Below are positions 1 through 8,972 of a DNA stretch of 64,000 bases, piece by piece; position 1 is the first letter of the stretch; each line of letters opens with the position of its first letter. The position numbers and the translations under genes are program-made. A model generated the notes under the pieces. The model was not told the origin of the DNA. It searched no databases and worked only from the letters and a program-made list of their open reading frames with translations. Origin of the DNA: an uncultured Caulobacterales bacterium (GTDB lineage Bacteria > Pseudomonadota > Alphaproteobacteria > Caulobacterales > Maricaulaceae); assembly GCA_937929915.1 (NCBI GenBank), contig CALFUN010000017.1, forward strand, positions 62,001 to 126,000, written 5' to 3'.

Positions 1-456
1 GTGGAAATGAAAGGCGCTGTCGAGCTTGGGCCTTCAATCGGTATCGCAGAGAGCATTTGCGACCTCGTATCATCGGGAGCAACACTAGAAGCGAACGGCC
101 TTGTCGCATTTGAAACGATTTTGGAAAGCGAAGCTGTCCTCATCCAATCAGGCCGGGCTTTATCGCCTACTAAAATGGATCTGCTCAATAAATTGATGAA
201 CCGTATTGACGGCGTGATTAAATCTGCAGAGACAAAATACATCATGCTCAACGCGCCAAAAACTCAAGTTGCGGCCATCACAGAATTGCTACCCGGCTCG
301 GATGCGCCCACGATCATTCCGCTCGCAGGCAGTGATGAGCTTGTGGCTCTCCAAGCTGTCTGTACAGAAAATATTTTCTGGGAAACATTGGAAGACCTCA
401 AAGCTCTTGGTGCGCGCGCCATTCTTGTTCTCCCTATTGAAAAAATGATGAGTTAG
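1..456 (+). CDS. hisG: ATP phosphoribosyltransferase, C-terminal part (window edge)
   Basis: This is the C-terminal part of the enzyme that starts histidine synthesis by joining ATP and PRPP. About 151 codons are visible; the gene begins before base 1, so the GTG at position 1 is an internal codon. The visible part holds the end of the catalytic domain (GIAESICDLVSSGATLEANG, residues 14-33 of the fragment) and a C-terminal regulatory region, from about residue 75, of the kind found only in the long HisG form. The long form binds histidine itself and needs no HisZ partner. The stop lies 2 bp before hisD, so the gene is part of the his operon. Long HisG is usual in enteric-type operons, whereas many alphaproteobacteria use short HisG with HisZ. 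Confidence 0.93.
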   Translation: MEMKGAVELGPSIGIAESICDLVSSGATLEANGLVAFETILESEAVLIQSGRALSPTKMDLLNKLMNRIDGVIKSAETKYIMLNAPKTQVAAITELLPGSDAPTIIPLAGSDELVALQAVCTENIFWETLEDLKALGARAILVLPIEKMMS

Positions 457-458
457 TC

Positions 459-1769
459 ATGCGTAGTTTTCAATGGTCAGATTTAGACAAAAGCGCCCGG
501 CAAGATGCGCTGGCTCGTCCTGCGGCGATTTCCGATGACAGCCTCATTACTCAGGTTCGCGAAATTATGGCGACTGTGCGCGAAGCTGGCGATATAGCGT
601 TACTAGATTACACCGAGCGTTTTGACGGCGTGCGGCCTGCGGCATTACGCGTAAAACCAGATGCCATGAAAGCTGCATGGGATGCCCTGCCCGCCGCCGA
701 TAAAGCTGCGATTGACCGCGCCAAATTCAATATTGAAGCCTTTCACAGCGCACAGCGCCCAGAGGTAATCAGCGTGGAAACCGAAACAGGTGTATTTTGC
801 CGCCGCGAAGCCCGCGCCATAGAAACCGCAGGTCTTTATGTACCTGGCGGCACAGCCCCGCTTGTTTCAACATTATTGATGCTCGCCGTGCCCGCCAAAG
901 TCGCAGGCGTGACGCGCCGCATTGTCACAACTCCGCCCGCAAAAAACGGCCAAGTCAATGCCACCATCCTTGCAGCCGCTTACCGCTGTGATGTTAGCGA
1001 GGTATTTGTTTGCGGCGGTGCACAAGCTATTGCGGCTCTGGCTTACGGAACTGAGACCATTCCAAAATGTGACAAAATATTTGGCCCAGGTAATGCATGG
1101 GTCGCAGCCGCAAAATCCCTTGCTGCGCAAGAAGCAGGCGGCCCCGCCATCGATATGCCCGCAGGCCCGTCAGAAGCCATGGTTTTATGCGACGATAAGG
1201 CTAATCCCGACTTCGTTGCCTCTGACCTCCTAAGCCAAGCTGAACATGATACAGTAGCCCAAGTCATCTGTGTCGCAACATCCGAAACTATCGCGGCGAA
1301 AGTCAAGCACGCGATAGCGCAGCAACTTGCCACATTGCCGCGCAAAGATATTGCAACAGCCTCACTTGAATTTGGCCGCATGTTCATCGCGACGCGCGAA
1401 GACATGATAGACATCATCAACCAATATGCGCCAGAGCACTTAATTGTACAAATGGACGATGCCGAAGCGCTTGTTCCCAATATCCGCAATGCAGGCTCTA
1501 TCTTTCTGGGACAATGGACACCCGAATCTGTTGGGGATTATGCGAGCGGTACAAATCATACATTACCAACTTACGGCGCAGCGCGCGCTTATTCGGGTGT
1601 GACATTAGACAGCTTTATCAAATATATCAGTGTGCAGCGCTTAACAGAAAATGGCTTGCGTAATTTAGGGCCTACCGTAGAACGTCTCGCGCAGATGGAA
1701 GGTTTGGCGGCGCATGAACGCGCTGTAAGCCTACGTCTTAAGAGTTTAGAATTGAAAGATGCGTCATGA
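459..1769 (+). CDS. hisD: Histidinol dehydrogenase
   Basis: The protein (436 aa, normal family length) catalyses the last two steps of histidine synthesis, oxidising L-histidinol to L-histidine with two NAD+ and a zinc ion. Family signatures are clear: GLYVPGGTAPLVSTLLMLA in the N-terminal third, FGPGNAWVAAAK, then IDMPAGPSEAMVLCDD, the zinc-ligand stretch LLSQAEHDT, and the C-terminal YAPEHL and GDYASGTNHTLPT. The start codon is 2 bp after the hisG stop, and the end overlaps the next gene by 4 bp (ATGA), which points to translational coupling. Sizeable reverse-strand frames inside this gene are shadows. Confidence 0.97.
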   Translation: MRSFQWSDLDKSARQDALARPAAISDDSLITQVREIMATVREAGDIALLDYTERFDGVRPAALRVKPDAMKAAWDALPAADKAAIDRAKFNIEAFHSAQRPEVISVETETGVFCRREARAIETAGLYVPGGTAPLVSTLLMLAVPAKVAGVTRRIVTTPPAKNGQVNATILAAAYRCDVSEVFVCGGAQAIAALAYGTETIPKCDKIFGPGNAWVAAAKSLAAQEAGGPAIDMPAGPSEAMVLCDDKANPDFVASDLLSQAEHDTVAQVICVATSETIAAKVKHAIAQQLATLPRKDIATASLEFGRMFIATREDMIDIINQYAPEHLIVQMDDAEALVPNIRNAGSIFLGQWTPESVGDYASGTNHTLPTYGAARAYSGVTLDSFIKYISVQRLTENGLRNLGPTVERLAQMEGLAAHERAVSLRLKSLELKDAS

Positions 1770-3406
1770 AAAATTGGCCAGAAAATATCACGCGCCAAGC
1801 GATTTCAGACATGAGCGCCTATTCAGCTCGCGGCGGCTCTACCGATGCGTTGCATTTGGATGCTAATGAAAACCCTTATGCTCCGCCGCCTGTAAGCAAC
1901 ACCAAAGATTTTAATCGCTATCCAGAGCAACAACCCGCTGCCTTGCGCGCGCGCCTTGCCGCCTTATATGGCGCGCGGCCAGAGCAAGTTATGCTAGGCC
2001 GCGGCGCTGACGAAGCCATTGAAGTCTTACTGCGCACATTCTGCGAAGCAGGCCAAGACAATATCCTGATTTGTCCGCCGACATTTGGATATTATAAAAC
2101 CTGCGCCGAAATACAGGGATGCGGTATAATTGAAGCGCCGCTCAATGATGATTTCACATGGAACCCAGCGTTAGTTCTCAAGACAGCGAAAGCAGCAAAA
2201 AATCTCAAAGCCATCTTTATCTGCTCGCCTAATAATCCAACCGGCAACGAAATTGCGCAAGATTTTGTTGAGCGGCTTTGTACCGATTTTCCAAACACAC
2301 TCATTGTGCTTGATGAAGCTTATATCGAGTTTTCAAATGCGCTGAGTTTTGCAGGGCGTATTGATGAATTTCCTAATCTATTCGTCATGCGTACATTGTC
2401 CAAAGCCTATGCCCTAGCTGGTGTGCGAGGCGGGGCCGCGATTGCAGATCCGCGTGTGATTGAGATGATGCTCAAAGTCCTGCCGCCCTACCCGATTGCG
2501 CGGCCTGTAGAAATTGCCATTATGAAGGCTTTATCGCCGTCTGCTATGTCTGTTCACGCAGACCGTATCGCCGAAACAATAGAGCAGCGCGCATATATGC
2601 GCGATGAACTTACAAACTCACCTTTTGTGAAAACCGTCTATCCATCTGCCGCCAATTTTTTGATGCTAGATGTGACTGACGCTGAGATACTATTTGCGCA
2701 ACTTGCGAAGCGGAATGTCAAAATCCGTGATTACCGCAGCACGATGGGTAAGGTGCGTATATCTATCGGCTCGCCCGAAGACAACACAATCGCCCTAAAA
2801 GCCTTTGGCGTATCTGTGCGCAATGAACGCAAAGACCGTATTGGCGAAGAGTTTCGTAAAACCAATGAAACCGATATTGCTGTGCGCGTAAATCTGGATG
2901 ATACGCGCATAGTTAAAATTCACACAGGCATTGGGTTTTACGACCACATGTTAGAGCAAATCGCCAAACATGGTGGTATGGGGCTAACTTTATCTTGCGA
3001 AGGTGATCTGCACATTGATGGTCATCACACAATCGAAGACACCGCGCTGGCCTTTGGGACAGCTCTCAAAAAAGCTCTTGGCGATAAGGCAGGTATTGGC
3101 CGTTATGGGTTTACTATGCCGATGGATGAAACACAGGCGCGCGTTGCGGTCGATTTATCAGGCCGCCCATCCGCTGTGTTTAAAGGAACGTTTCCAACAG
3201 ACCATGTCGGAGATTTCCCTGTTGAAATGTGTCCGCATTTCTTTGAAAGCCTTGCCCAAACCTTAGGCGCAGCAATTCATATTGATGTTGAAGGTGAAAA
3301 TTCTCACCATATGATTGAAGCCTGCTTTAAAGGTGTAGGCCGTGCGTTACGTCCAGCTTTTGCGATTATTGGCGGGGATATTCCGTCAACAAAGGGCACG
3401 CTTTAA
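1766..3406 (+). CDS. hisCB: Fused histidinol-phosphate aminotransferase / imidazoleglycerol-phosphate dehydratase
   Basis: One uninterrupted frame of 546 codons carries two enzymes. Residues 1 to about 349 are HisC, a fold-type I PLP aminotransferase: HLDANENPYAPPP near the N terminus, CSPNNPTGN, VLDEAYIEF and the PLP lysine K213 in SKAYALAGVRGG. After a short charged linker (about 350-363), residues 364-546 are the HisB dehydratase, with the manganese-binding histidine clusters FYDHMLEQIAKHGG, DGHHTIEDTALAFG and NSHHMIEACFKG. No phosphatase domain is present, so this is not the enteric HisNB fusion; histidinol phosphatase must be encoded elsewhere. No stop or frameshift lies at the junction. 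It overlaps hisD by 4 bp and hisH by 1 bp. Confidence 0.95.
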   Translation: MKNWPENITRQAISDMSAYSARGGSTDALHLDANENPYAPPPVSNTKDFNRYPEQQPAALRARLAALYGARPEQVMLGRGADEAIEVLLRTFCEAGQDNILICPPTFGYYKTCAEIQGCGIIEAPLNDDFTWNPALVLKTAKAAKNLKAIFICSPNNPTGNEIAQDFVERLCTDFPNTLIVLDEAYIEFSNALSFAGRIDEFPNLFVMRTLSKAYALAGVRGGAAIADPRVIEMMLKVLPPYPIARPVEIAIMKALSPSAMSVHADRIAETIEQRAYMRDELTNSPFVKTVYPSAANFLMLDVTDAEILFAQLAKRNVKIRDYRSTMGKVRISIGSPEDNTIALKAFGVSVRNERKDRIGEEFRKTNETDIAVRVNLDDTRIVKIHTGIGFYDHMLEQIAKHGGMGLTLSCEGDLHIDGHHTIEDTALAFGTALKKALGDKAGIGRYGFTMPMDETQARVAVDLSGRPSAVFKGTFPTDHVGDFPVEMCPHFFESLAQTLGAAIHIDVEGENSHHMIEACFKGVGRALRPAFAIIGGDIPSTKGTL

Positions 3407-4005
3407 TGCGCCTGATTATTGTAGATACAGGCTGCGCAAACCTAGCCTCTGTGCAATATGCTTTCACCCGTCTTGGTGTAGATACGCATATAAGCGATGA
3501 TGCCGCGCAGATAAATTCGGCTGAGAGAATCGTTTTGCCAGGTGTCGGCTCTGCGCCTTACGCTATGGAGAAAATTCGTGGGAAAGGCTTGGAAGATACG
3601 CTGCAGAACCTGAGCCAGCCCGTATTAGGTATTTGCCTTGGCATGCAGTTAATTTTTGAAACACTTGATGAAGGCAGCATGCCGTCGCAAGGCTTGGGCC
3701 TCGTCCCTGGCCGTATAGGTTTACTGGACACAAAAGGCGCGCCCTCACCGCATATGGGATGGAACACGCTTGGTGATCTGAAAGACGACCCCATTTTAGA
3801 AAGTGTAAAGTCTGGCAGCTATGCCTATTTCGTCCATTCCTTCGCAGCCCCTATCAGTAACAACACGCTTGCCAGTTCAGAATATGGCATGAAATTTTCA
3901 GCGATTGTGCGGCATAAAAATATCTGGGGCTGTCAATTTCATCCCGAACGTAGCAGCCACATTGGCGCGCAAATTCTCAAAAATTTTTCAAAGGTAACAC
4001 TATGA
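3406..4005 (+). CDS. hisH: Imidazole glycerol phosphate synthase, glutaminase subunit
   Basis: This 199-aa class I glutamine amidotransferase produces ammonia for HisF in the step that makes IGP and AICAR. The nucleophile is C77 in VLGICLGMQLIFE, and the other two triad residues are H179 and E181 in CQFHPERSS. The oxyanion strand is in LPGVGSAPYAM. Length is normal. The start overlaps the stop of the hisCB fusion (TAATG), and the end overlaps hisA (ATGA). HisF, its partner, is two genes downstream, as in the enteric operon order. Confidence 0.96.
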   Translation: MRLIIVDTGCANLASVQYAFTRLGVDTHISDDAAQINSAERIVLPGVGSAPYAMEKIRGKGLEDTLQNLSQPVLGICLGMQLIFETLDEGSMPSQGLGLVPGRIGLLDTKGAPSPHMGWNTLGDLKDDPILESVKSGSYAYFVHSFAAPISNNTLASSEYGMKFSAIVRHKNIWGCQFHPERSSHIGAQILKNFSKVTL

Positions 4006-4727
4006 TTTTCCCAGCCATAGACCTCATGGATGGCGGATGTGTACGTCTACATAAGGGCGACTTTGCTCAGAGAACCAATTATGATGTCGACCCGGTGCGC
4101 GTGGCCAAAAGCTATGAGGCCGCTGGCGCCGAATGGATTCATATCGTTGATTTGGACGGAGCCAAACATGGCAAAGCCGAGCAATCTGAGCTTATTATCA
4201 ATATTGCTAAAAGCACAACTCTCAAAGTTCAAACGGGCGGCGGCTTGCGTGATCTTGAGCAAATTAAACGCCTATTAGATGGCGGCGTTGAACGTGTCGT
4301 CATCGGATCGTTAGCCATTACCAACCCCGTCATGGTTAAATTTTGGCTCTCTGAATTAGGCCCAAAGCGCGTTGTCTTAGCCCTTGATGTCAACATAAAT
4401 GATGACGGCGTGCCATATCCTGCCACACGCGGCTGGACGGAAGCGGCTAAAAAGTCACTATGGGACGTACTTGGTGATTATTCAGGCTCTGGCCTTAAGA
4501 CGGTATTGGTCACAGATATTGGCCGCGACGGGGTCATGATTGGCTCCAATGTTGAGCTTTATAAAGACATAGCCATGCAATTTCCCACGCTTGACATTAT
4601 CACCTCTGGCGGTGTTGGAAAACTCGCCCACGTCAAGGCACTCAAGGCTCTTAACCCTCACGGCATTATAATTGGCAAAGCTTTATATGAGGGCGCATTT
4701 ACGGTTGAAGACGCTATAAAATGCTAG
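4002..4727 (+). CDS. hisA: ProFAR isomerase (phosphoribosylformimino-AICAR ribotide isomerase)
   Basis: This 241-aa TIM barrel isomerises the aminoaldose ProFAR to PRFAR, an Amadori rearrangement. The catalytic aspartate of the first strand is in [19 protein letters not shown] and the second one in [15 protein letters not shown]; phosphate-binding loops are [10 protein letters not shown] and [13 protein letters not shown]. It overlaps hisH by 4 bp and hisF by 7 bp. HisA and HisF are homologous barrels; this one is HisA because of the N-terminal ...RLHKGDF and its place after hisH. Confidence 0.96.
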   Translation: MIFPAIDLMDGGCVRLHKGDFAQRTNYDVDPVRVAKSYEAAGAEWIHIVDLDGAKHGKAEQSELIINIAKSTTLKVQTGGGLRDLEQIKRLLDGGVERVVIGSLAITNPVMVKFWLSELGPKRVVLALDVNINDDGVPYPATRGWTEAAKKSLWDVLGDYSGSGLKTVLVTDIGRDGVMIGSNVELYKDIAMQFPTLDIITSGGVGKLAHVKALKALNPHGIIIGKALYEGAFTVEDAIKC

Positions 4728-5488
4728 CGCGCCGTATCATACCTTGCCTTGATGTGCGCGATGGCCGCGTTGTCAAAGGCGTCCAATTTCGTAACCACGA
4801 AGATGTCGGAGACATTATCGACTTGGCTATGCGCTATCGTGATGAAGGCGCAGATGAGCTTGTATTTTACGACATTACCGCCAGTGTTGATGATCGCACA
4901 GTAAGTCCCGATTGGGTTGGCCGTGTATCTCGAGCCATAGATATTCCCTTTTGCGTCGCAGGCGGCATTAAAACCGTTGAAGCCGCAGGCGCGCGTCTTG
5001 CCGCTGGCGCAGATAAAATTAGCATCAACTCCCCAGCTCTGGCACGCCCTGACTTGATTAATGAGCTACATGATGCCTTTGGCAAACAATGCGTTGTTGT
5101 TGGCATTGATACATTTGAAGAGAACGGGACTTACCGCGTGAAATCACATACGGGCGATCCTGACAAAACCCGTGAAACAGGCCGCATGACCCTCGATTGG
5201 GTTATAGAGGCTTGCAAGCGCGGCGCGGGAGAAATTGTCCTAAATTGCATGAACCAAGACGGCGTGCGTAAGGGCTATGACATAATGCAGTTAAAAGCTG
5301 TGCGCGCGGTTTGCAGTGTTCCGCTTATCGCCTCTGGCGGCGCTGGCGCAGCAGAGCATTTCGAAGATGTGTTTAAACAAGCCAATGTTGACGGCGCACT
5401 TGCCGCGAGCGTCTTTCATAAATCGGTTATTGCTATCCCTGACTTAAAAGCCGCCTTAAAAGCTGCCAATATTGAGATGAGATTATAA
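4721..5488 (+). CDS. hisF: Imidazole glycerol phosphate synthase, cyclase subunit
   Basis: This 255-aa TIM barrel takes PRFAR and the ammonia from HisH to make imidazole glycerol phosphate and AICAR. HisF hallmarks are [18 protein letters not shown] at the N terminus, [42 protein letters not shown] with the second catalytic aspartate, and [14 protein letters not shown]. The length is normal. It lies in the operon with a 7-bp overlap with hisA and a 3-bp gap to hisIE. Confidence 0.97.
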   Translation: MLARRIIPCLDVRDGRVVKGVQFRNHEDVGDIIDLAMRYRDEGADELVFYDITASVDDRTVSPDWVGRVSRAIDIPFCVAGGIKTVEAAGARLAAGADKISINSPALARPDLINELHDAFGKQCVVVGIDTFEENGTYRVKSHTGDPDKTRETGRMTLDWVIEACKRGAGEIVLNCMNQDGVRKGYDIMQLKAVRAVCSVPLIASGGAGAAEHFEDVFKQANVDGALAASVFHKSVIAIPDLKAALKAANIEMRL

Positions 5489-5491
5489 GTT

Positions 5492-6100
5492 ATGAGCCCG
5501 CTAAACTCTAAAATAGATTTCGCCAAAAGCGGCGGCCTTATTCCTGCAATCATACAAGATGCCGATACGCTACAAGTCCTTATGCTCGGTTATATGAACG
5601 CTCAATCTGTCGAAAAAACTCAAGCTAGCGGCCTTGTAACATTTTATAGCCGTTCACGCAAAACGCTTTGGACGAAAGGCGAAACAAGTGGCCATACGCT
5701 CTCACTCGTATCATTAGAACTTGATTGCGATAATGATACGCTTTTAGTCAAAGCACGCCCCGCTGGCCCGACATGTCATGAAGGCACTGTGTCTTGCTTT
5801 GGCGAAAACGGCGCGGGGGGTGTTGGGTTTTTATCTTATCTGGAGAGCTTAATTGACGCGCGCAAAAGCGCGGACTCTGAAAGCTCCTATACGGCGCAAT
5901 TACTACAAGGGCCATTACGCCGCGCGGCACAGAAAGTTGGCGAAGAAGGCGTGGAAACAGCCCTTGCTGCCGTTGCTGAAACGGATGATAAATTAACGAG
6001 CGAAGCCGCTGACCTTATCTATCACTTGCTTGTTTTATTAGCCGCTAAGGACGTGAAATTTGACAGCGTTATAACCGAGCTACAACGCCGCCATAAATAG
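5492..6100 (+). CDS. hisIE: Bifunctional phosphoribosyl-AMP cyclohydrolase / phosphoribosyl-ATP pyrophosphatase
   Basis: One 202-aa chain carries both early hydrolytic steps. The HisI cyclohydrolase domain (about 1-110) shows MLGYMNAQSVEKT, FYSRSRKTLWTKGETSGH, the metal-binding ELDCDNDTLLV and GPTCHEG. The HisE domain (about 115-202) shows LRRAAQKVGEEGVETALAA and EAADLIYHLLVLLA. Fused hisIE is normal in enterics and Bacteroidetes, while many alphaproteobacteria keep hisI and hisE apart. This is the last gene of the operon; a convergent gene ends 7 bp beyond its stop, leaving no room for a conventional terminator. Confidence 0.95.
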   Translation: MSPLNSKIDFAKSGGLIPAIIQDADTLQVLMLGYMNAQSVEKTQASGLVTFYSRSRKTLWTKGETSGHTLSLVSLELDCDNDTLLVKARPAGPTCHEGTVSCFGENGAGGVGFLSYLESLIDARKSADSESSYTAQLLQGPLRRAAQKVGEEGVETALAAVAETDDKLTSEAADLIYHLLVLLAAKDVKFDSVITELQRRHK

Positions 6101-6107
6101 ACTTGTC

Positions 6108-7646
6108 TTATTCGGCGGCGGCTGCGCGGCCACGTGTAACCGAATCCCAAAACTCATCTGCCGTGGCATTCGTACCATGAACTGGAATAAATGTTTCAAT
6201 ATCTAAATCTAATTTTTCAAGCTTATCGGCAAAACCTAACTGATTGGCATTCGCTGGCGGGAGTGTATCGCCGCGCTTGCTGAAAATATCGGCAACAAAT
6301 ACGGATTTAATTGCAGGCATATAAGCGATTACAATTTCATCAGCATGTGGATTTGGCCCGACATTTATAAGTTCAACCGCCGCGGCGCCGCTGCCTAATG
6401 TTGTGCGGCCGTCAAAGCTATTGACTTTGGGGGACTTGATTGCGCCTTTGCTTATCCCAATATTTCGCGCAGTCGTGCCAATTTTTGTCGCAAAATCCAC
6501 ATTACCTGGTGTTGTTAGGATTGGGATACCCGCCTCAAGATAACCGTAAATACCACCTGAATGATCAAAATGGTGATGAGTTGGCACTGCCGCTTTAATA
6601 GTTTTACTCGGGAATTTCGCTTTAATTGTGCGGATAACATCGCGCGAAGCTTGGATGGATTGCGGCGTCTCTAACACAAGAATTCCGTCATCATGATCTG
6701 CAAAAATCACATTATATCCCTGCGCCGCATTGGCAATGTAATATAAGCCGCCGCCAAGGTCTTCGATCGTTAAATTACGCGCGCTCGGCGTAGAGGCGGT
6801 AAATGGATCGTTGACAGTTGCGTCTTTAGGTTTTTCAAAAATATCTTCAGAGACAGATACAGCCTCATAGCTTTCAAGTGTTACAACCGAGGCTGTAATA
6901 TCGGCTTGTTGAGTCGTCATCATATGGGCGACTTGCACGCCGTTAACGGCTTTATAATTGCTAAATTTGCGCGTAATCGCAATATCGCCCCATTGTGCGT
7001 GCGCCGCCAAGCTTTGCACAGAATCGAGCTGTCCTGAATTTTTATCAAAAAAGGCTGTTTGCATTTGCCCAAGATTATTCACGAAGGACACGGCCTCTTG
7101 ATTATTTGCCAAGCCTGCATAACGCGCATCTTCTGACGCCGCGCTCATGGCTAATAATATATGGGCCGAGGTTTGAGCTTGATTAATGATGCCGCCAGCT
7201 AAGACAGGTTCTACATCTGCAACAGAGTTTTGGCCTACAAAGAAAATCCAATCAACAAGTCCGCCATGCACATAGCGCGACCCAAGATTATCACCATTAA
7301 ACCGATCAATCGCGACAAGGCCATTTGCGTGCTGTGCTACAGTCTTGGAAGGATCACCCAAATCACCATTAGCCTGAGGTGTTGCGGCTTGGCCAATCCG
7401 CGCCGCGCGTGCGGAAAATGTCATCTTTCCGCTTGTGAGCGCGCCCAATGCGTCCATACCGCCCGCTGCATCAATCGCGCGGTTGATAATCTCTTGCGCT
7501 TTTTCTTGTTGAGCAAAGCTGGAGTAATCTGAGTTTATGACGGGTGCAGGGACTGCCGCCGTGAGTGTATCGGCTGTCTCTGATGCAGGCGTGCAAGCGC
7601 TCAAAAGGGCCGTCAAAGCAATAAGGTTAATATGTGTGTGTTTCAT
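6108..7646 (-). CDS. Metallo-beta-lactamase-fold lipoprotein hydrolase
   Basis: The 512-aa product begins with a lipoprotein signal (lipobox LLSAC, mature cysteine at residue 18), so it should be anchored at the cell surface or periplasmic face. The N-terminal half (about 40-290) is an uncharacterised beta-rich region; the C-terminal half is a metallo-beta-lactamase fold with the zinc motif HHHFDHSGG, a later aspartate in FVADIFSKRG and a last histidine in FIPVHGTNAT. The substrate is unknown; this architecture is common in marine proteobacteria and is not evidence of antibiotic resistance. The start is supported by GGAG six bases upstream of the ATG. It runs convergent to the his operon. Confidence 0.8.
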   Translation of the reverse strand: MKHTHINLIALTALLSACTPASETADTLTAAVPAPVINSDYSSFAQQEKAQEIINRAIDAAGGMDALGALTSGKMTFSARAARIGQAATPQANGDLGDPSKTVAQHANGLVAIDRFNGDNLGSRYVHGGLVDWIFFVGQNSVADVEPVLAGGIINQAQTSAHILLAMSAASEDARYAGLANNQEAVSFVNNLGQMQTAFFDKNSGQLDSVQSLAAHAQWGDIAITRKFSNYKAVNGVQVAHMMTTQQADITASVVTLESYEAVSVSEDIFEKPKDATVNDPFTASTPSARNLTIEDLGGGLYYIANAAQGYNVIFADHDDGILVLETPQSIQASRDVIRTIKAKFPSKTIKAAVPTHHHFDHSGGIYGYLEAGIPILTTPGNVDFATKIGTTARNIGISKGAIKSPKVNSFDGRTTLGSGAAAVELINVGPNPHADEIVIAYMPAIKSVFVADIFSKRGDTLPPANANQLGFADKLEKLDLDIETFIPVHGTNATADEFWDSVTRGRAAAAE

Positions 7647-7790
7647 GATAGACTCCGATTTAATATATATGACGAAGATATTTGCCCTGTGCCTGTCCCA
7701 TGTCAGCGCTTAAGCCGCAAGTTCAATACGAGTTTGGCTCATCACATTCATGTTAAGCATATGGCTGAGGAATGGCTTACAAAGGCTATT

Positions 7791-8972
7791 TTAAAAAACT
7801 TCGTGCGTTTTTTTCTCTGGGATTGGCACCCATTTTCCATCAATGTAATGAATACCGCATTCCGATTTATCAAAATTTCTCCAGCGGCCAGCCCGCGGAT
7901 CTTCATTCTCTGCCACCCGAGTCGTGCAAGGCTGACACCCAATAGATAAATACCCCAATGACCACATCGGGTGCGGCGGCAAGTCATAATGCTTGATGTA
8001 ATTGGTAACGTCTTTGGCCGTCCAATAAGCAAGTGGGTTGATCTTTGCTTGGCGTCCACCAAGCTCTAAGATTGGCATATCTTTACGGTCTGGCGTTTGG
8101 TAACGTTTACGGCCCGTAATCCGCGCATCATATGGCCCAATAATACGGTCAAGAGGGCGAACTTTGCGCAGGTTACAGCATAAATCTGGGTTATTTTTAT
8201 ATAATTCCCCATCCGCATCTTCGGCTTTGACTTCATTGGTGCTGGGGTTGACGTTATGAAAATTGGTAAGCCCAAGGCGCTCAACTAATTGATCCCGATA
8301 AGCAAGTGTTTCGCGAAAATGTTTCTCTGTATCTAAGAAAATTATAGGCAGGTTTTTATCAACTCTTGCCGCCATATGAAGCAGCACGGCCGAGTCAACG
8401 CCCATAGACGACACTAATGCAATTTTGCCGCTATACGCCTCAATCGCTTTGCGTAGCGCATGTTCCGCAGAATAGCCGAAATATGGGTCATCTTTTTTGC
8501 GCGAATCAAGCGCTGTGAAACGTGCATCAAACACAGATAGCGCTGGCCCGATTTTAACAGCGTAACCGCGTTGATAGGTCAAACCAAAATCTTCAAGACT
8601 ATTGCGCCAATCCTCTTCGGTTTGAATAGAAAATGTGTCTTGGCTCACTCGCACAGCATCAAAACCACACTGCATAGCAAAGGCATATTGATCAGGAATA
8701 AGCTCCCCATCAGCAATCAAAAGACCTTTGTAATTGTAACGGTCACGCAAAAGCTTAGCGACCGAAAATCCGCGCCCATCGGCAAAGGATGGAAACTCAA
8801 TTAAGAGCGTATCAATACGGTCAAGTACCAATGTAATTTGTGATAAATCCACATCATTAGGCAGGCGCATAACATTAACGTCTCTATTGCTCGTTAACCC
8901 CTCAAGGCCTGCAACATCGTCATAATCAGCACCGCTTGTGACACGTGCATTTTGAATAAGAAAGCTAGACAT
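7791..8972 (-). CDS. cysH: DUF934 protein fused to adenylyl-sulfate reductase (CysH)
   Basis: The 393-aa protein joins two parts that are usually separate genes. Residues 1 to about 145 are DUF934 (FADGRGFSVAKLLRDR at 64-79, then QCGFDAVRV), found next to sulfite reductase in many proteobacteria. Residues about 155-393 are CysH: the PP-loop-like SSMGVDS (188-194), the cysteine pairs C265-C266 and C346-C349, and the catalytic C372 in ECGIH. The four extra cysteines are the [4Fe-4S] ligands of the APS-using type, so APS rather than PAPS is the likely substrate. I chose the ATG at 8972 because the DUF934 homology begins there; it overlaps cysI by 8 bp. The open frame continues upstream of that, inside cysI. 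Confidence 0.9.
   Translation of the reverse strand: MSSFLIQNARVTSGADYDDVAGLEGLTSNRDVNVMRLPNDVDLSQITLVLDRIDTLLIEFPSFADGRGFSVAKLLRDRYNYKGLLIADGELIPDQYAFAMQCGFDAVRVSQDTFSIQTEEDWRNSLEDFGLTYQRGYAVKIGPALSVFDARFTALDSRKKDDPYFGYSAEHALRKAIEAYSGKIALVSSMGVDSAVLLHMAARVDKNLPIIFLDTEKHFRETLAYRDQLVERLGLTNFHNVNPSTNEVKAEDADGELYKNNPDLCCNLRKVRPLDRIIGPYDARITGRKRYQTPDRKDMPILELGGRQAKINPLAYWTAKDVTNYIKHYDLPPHPMWSLGYLSIGCQPCTTRVAENEDPRAGRWRNFDKSECGIHYIDGKWVPIPEKKTHEVF

Noticed and set aside
1043-1489. 148-codon reverse-strand frame inside hisD
   Set aside because: Fully antisense to a clear gene, with no homology I can see; such frames are shadows of the coding strand.
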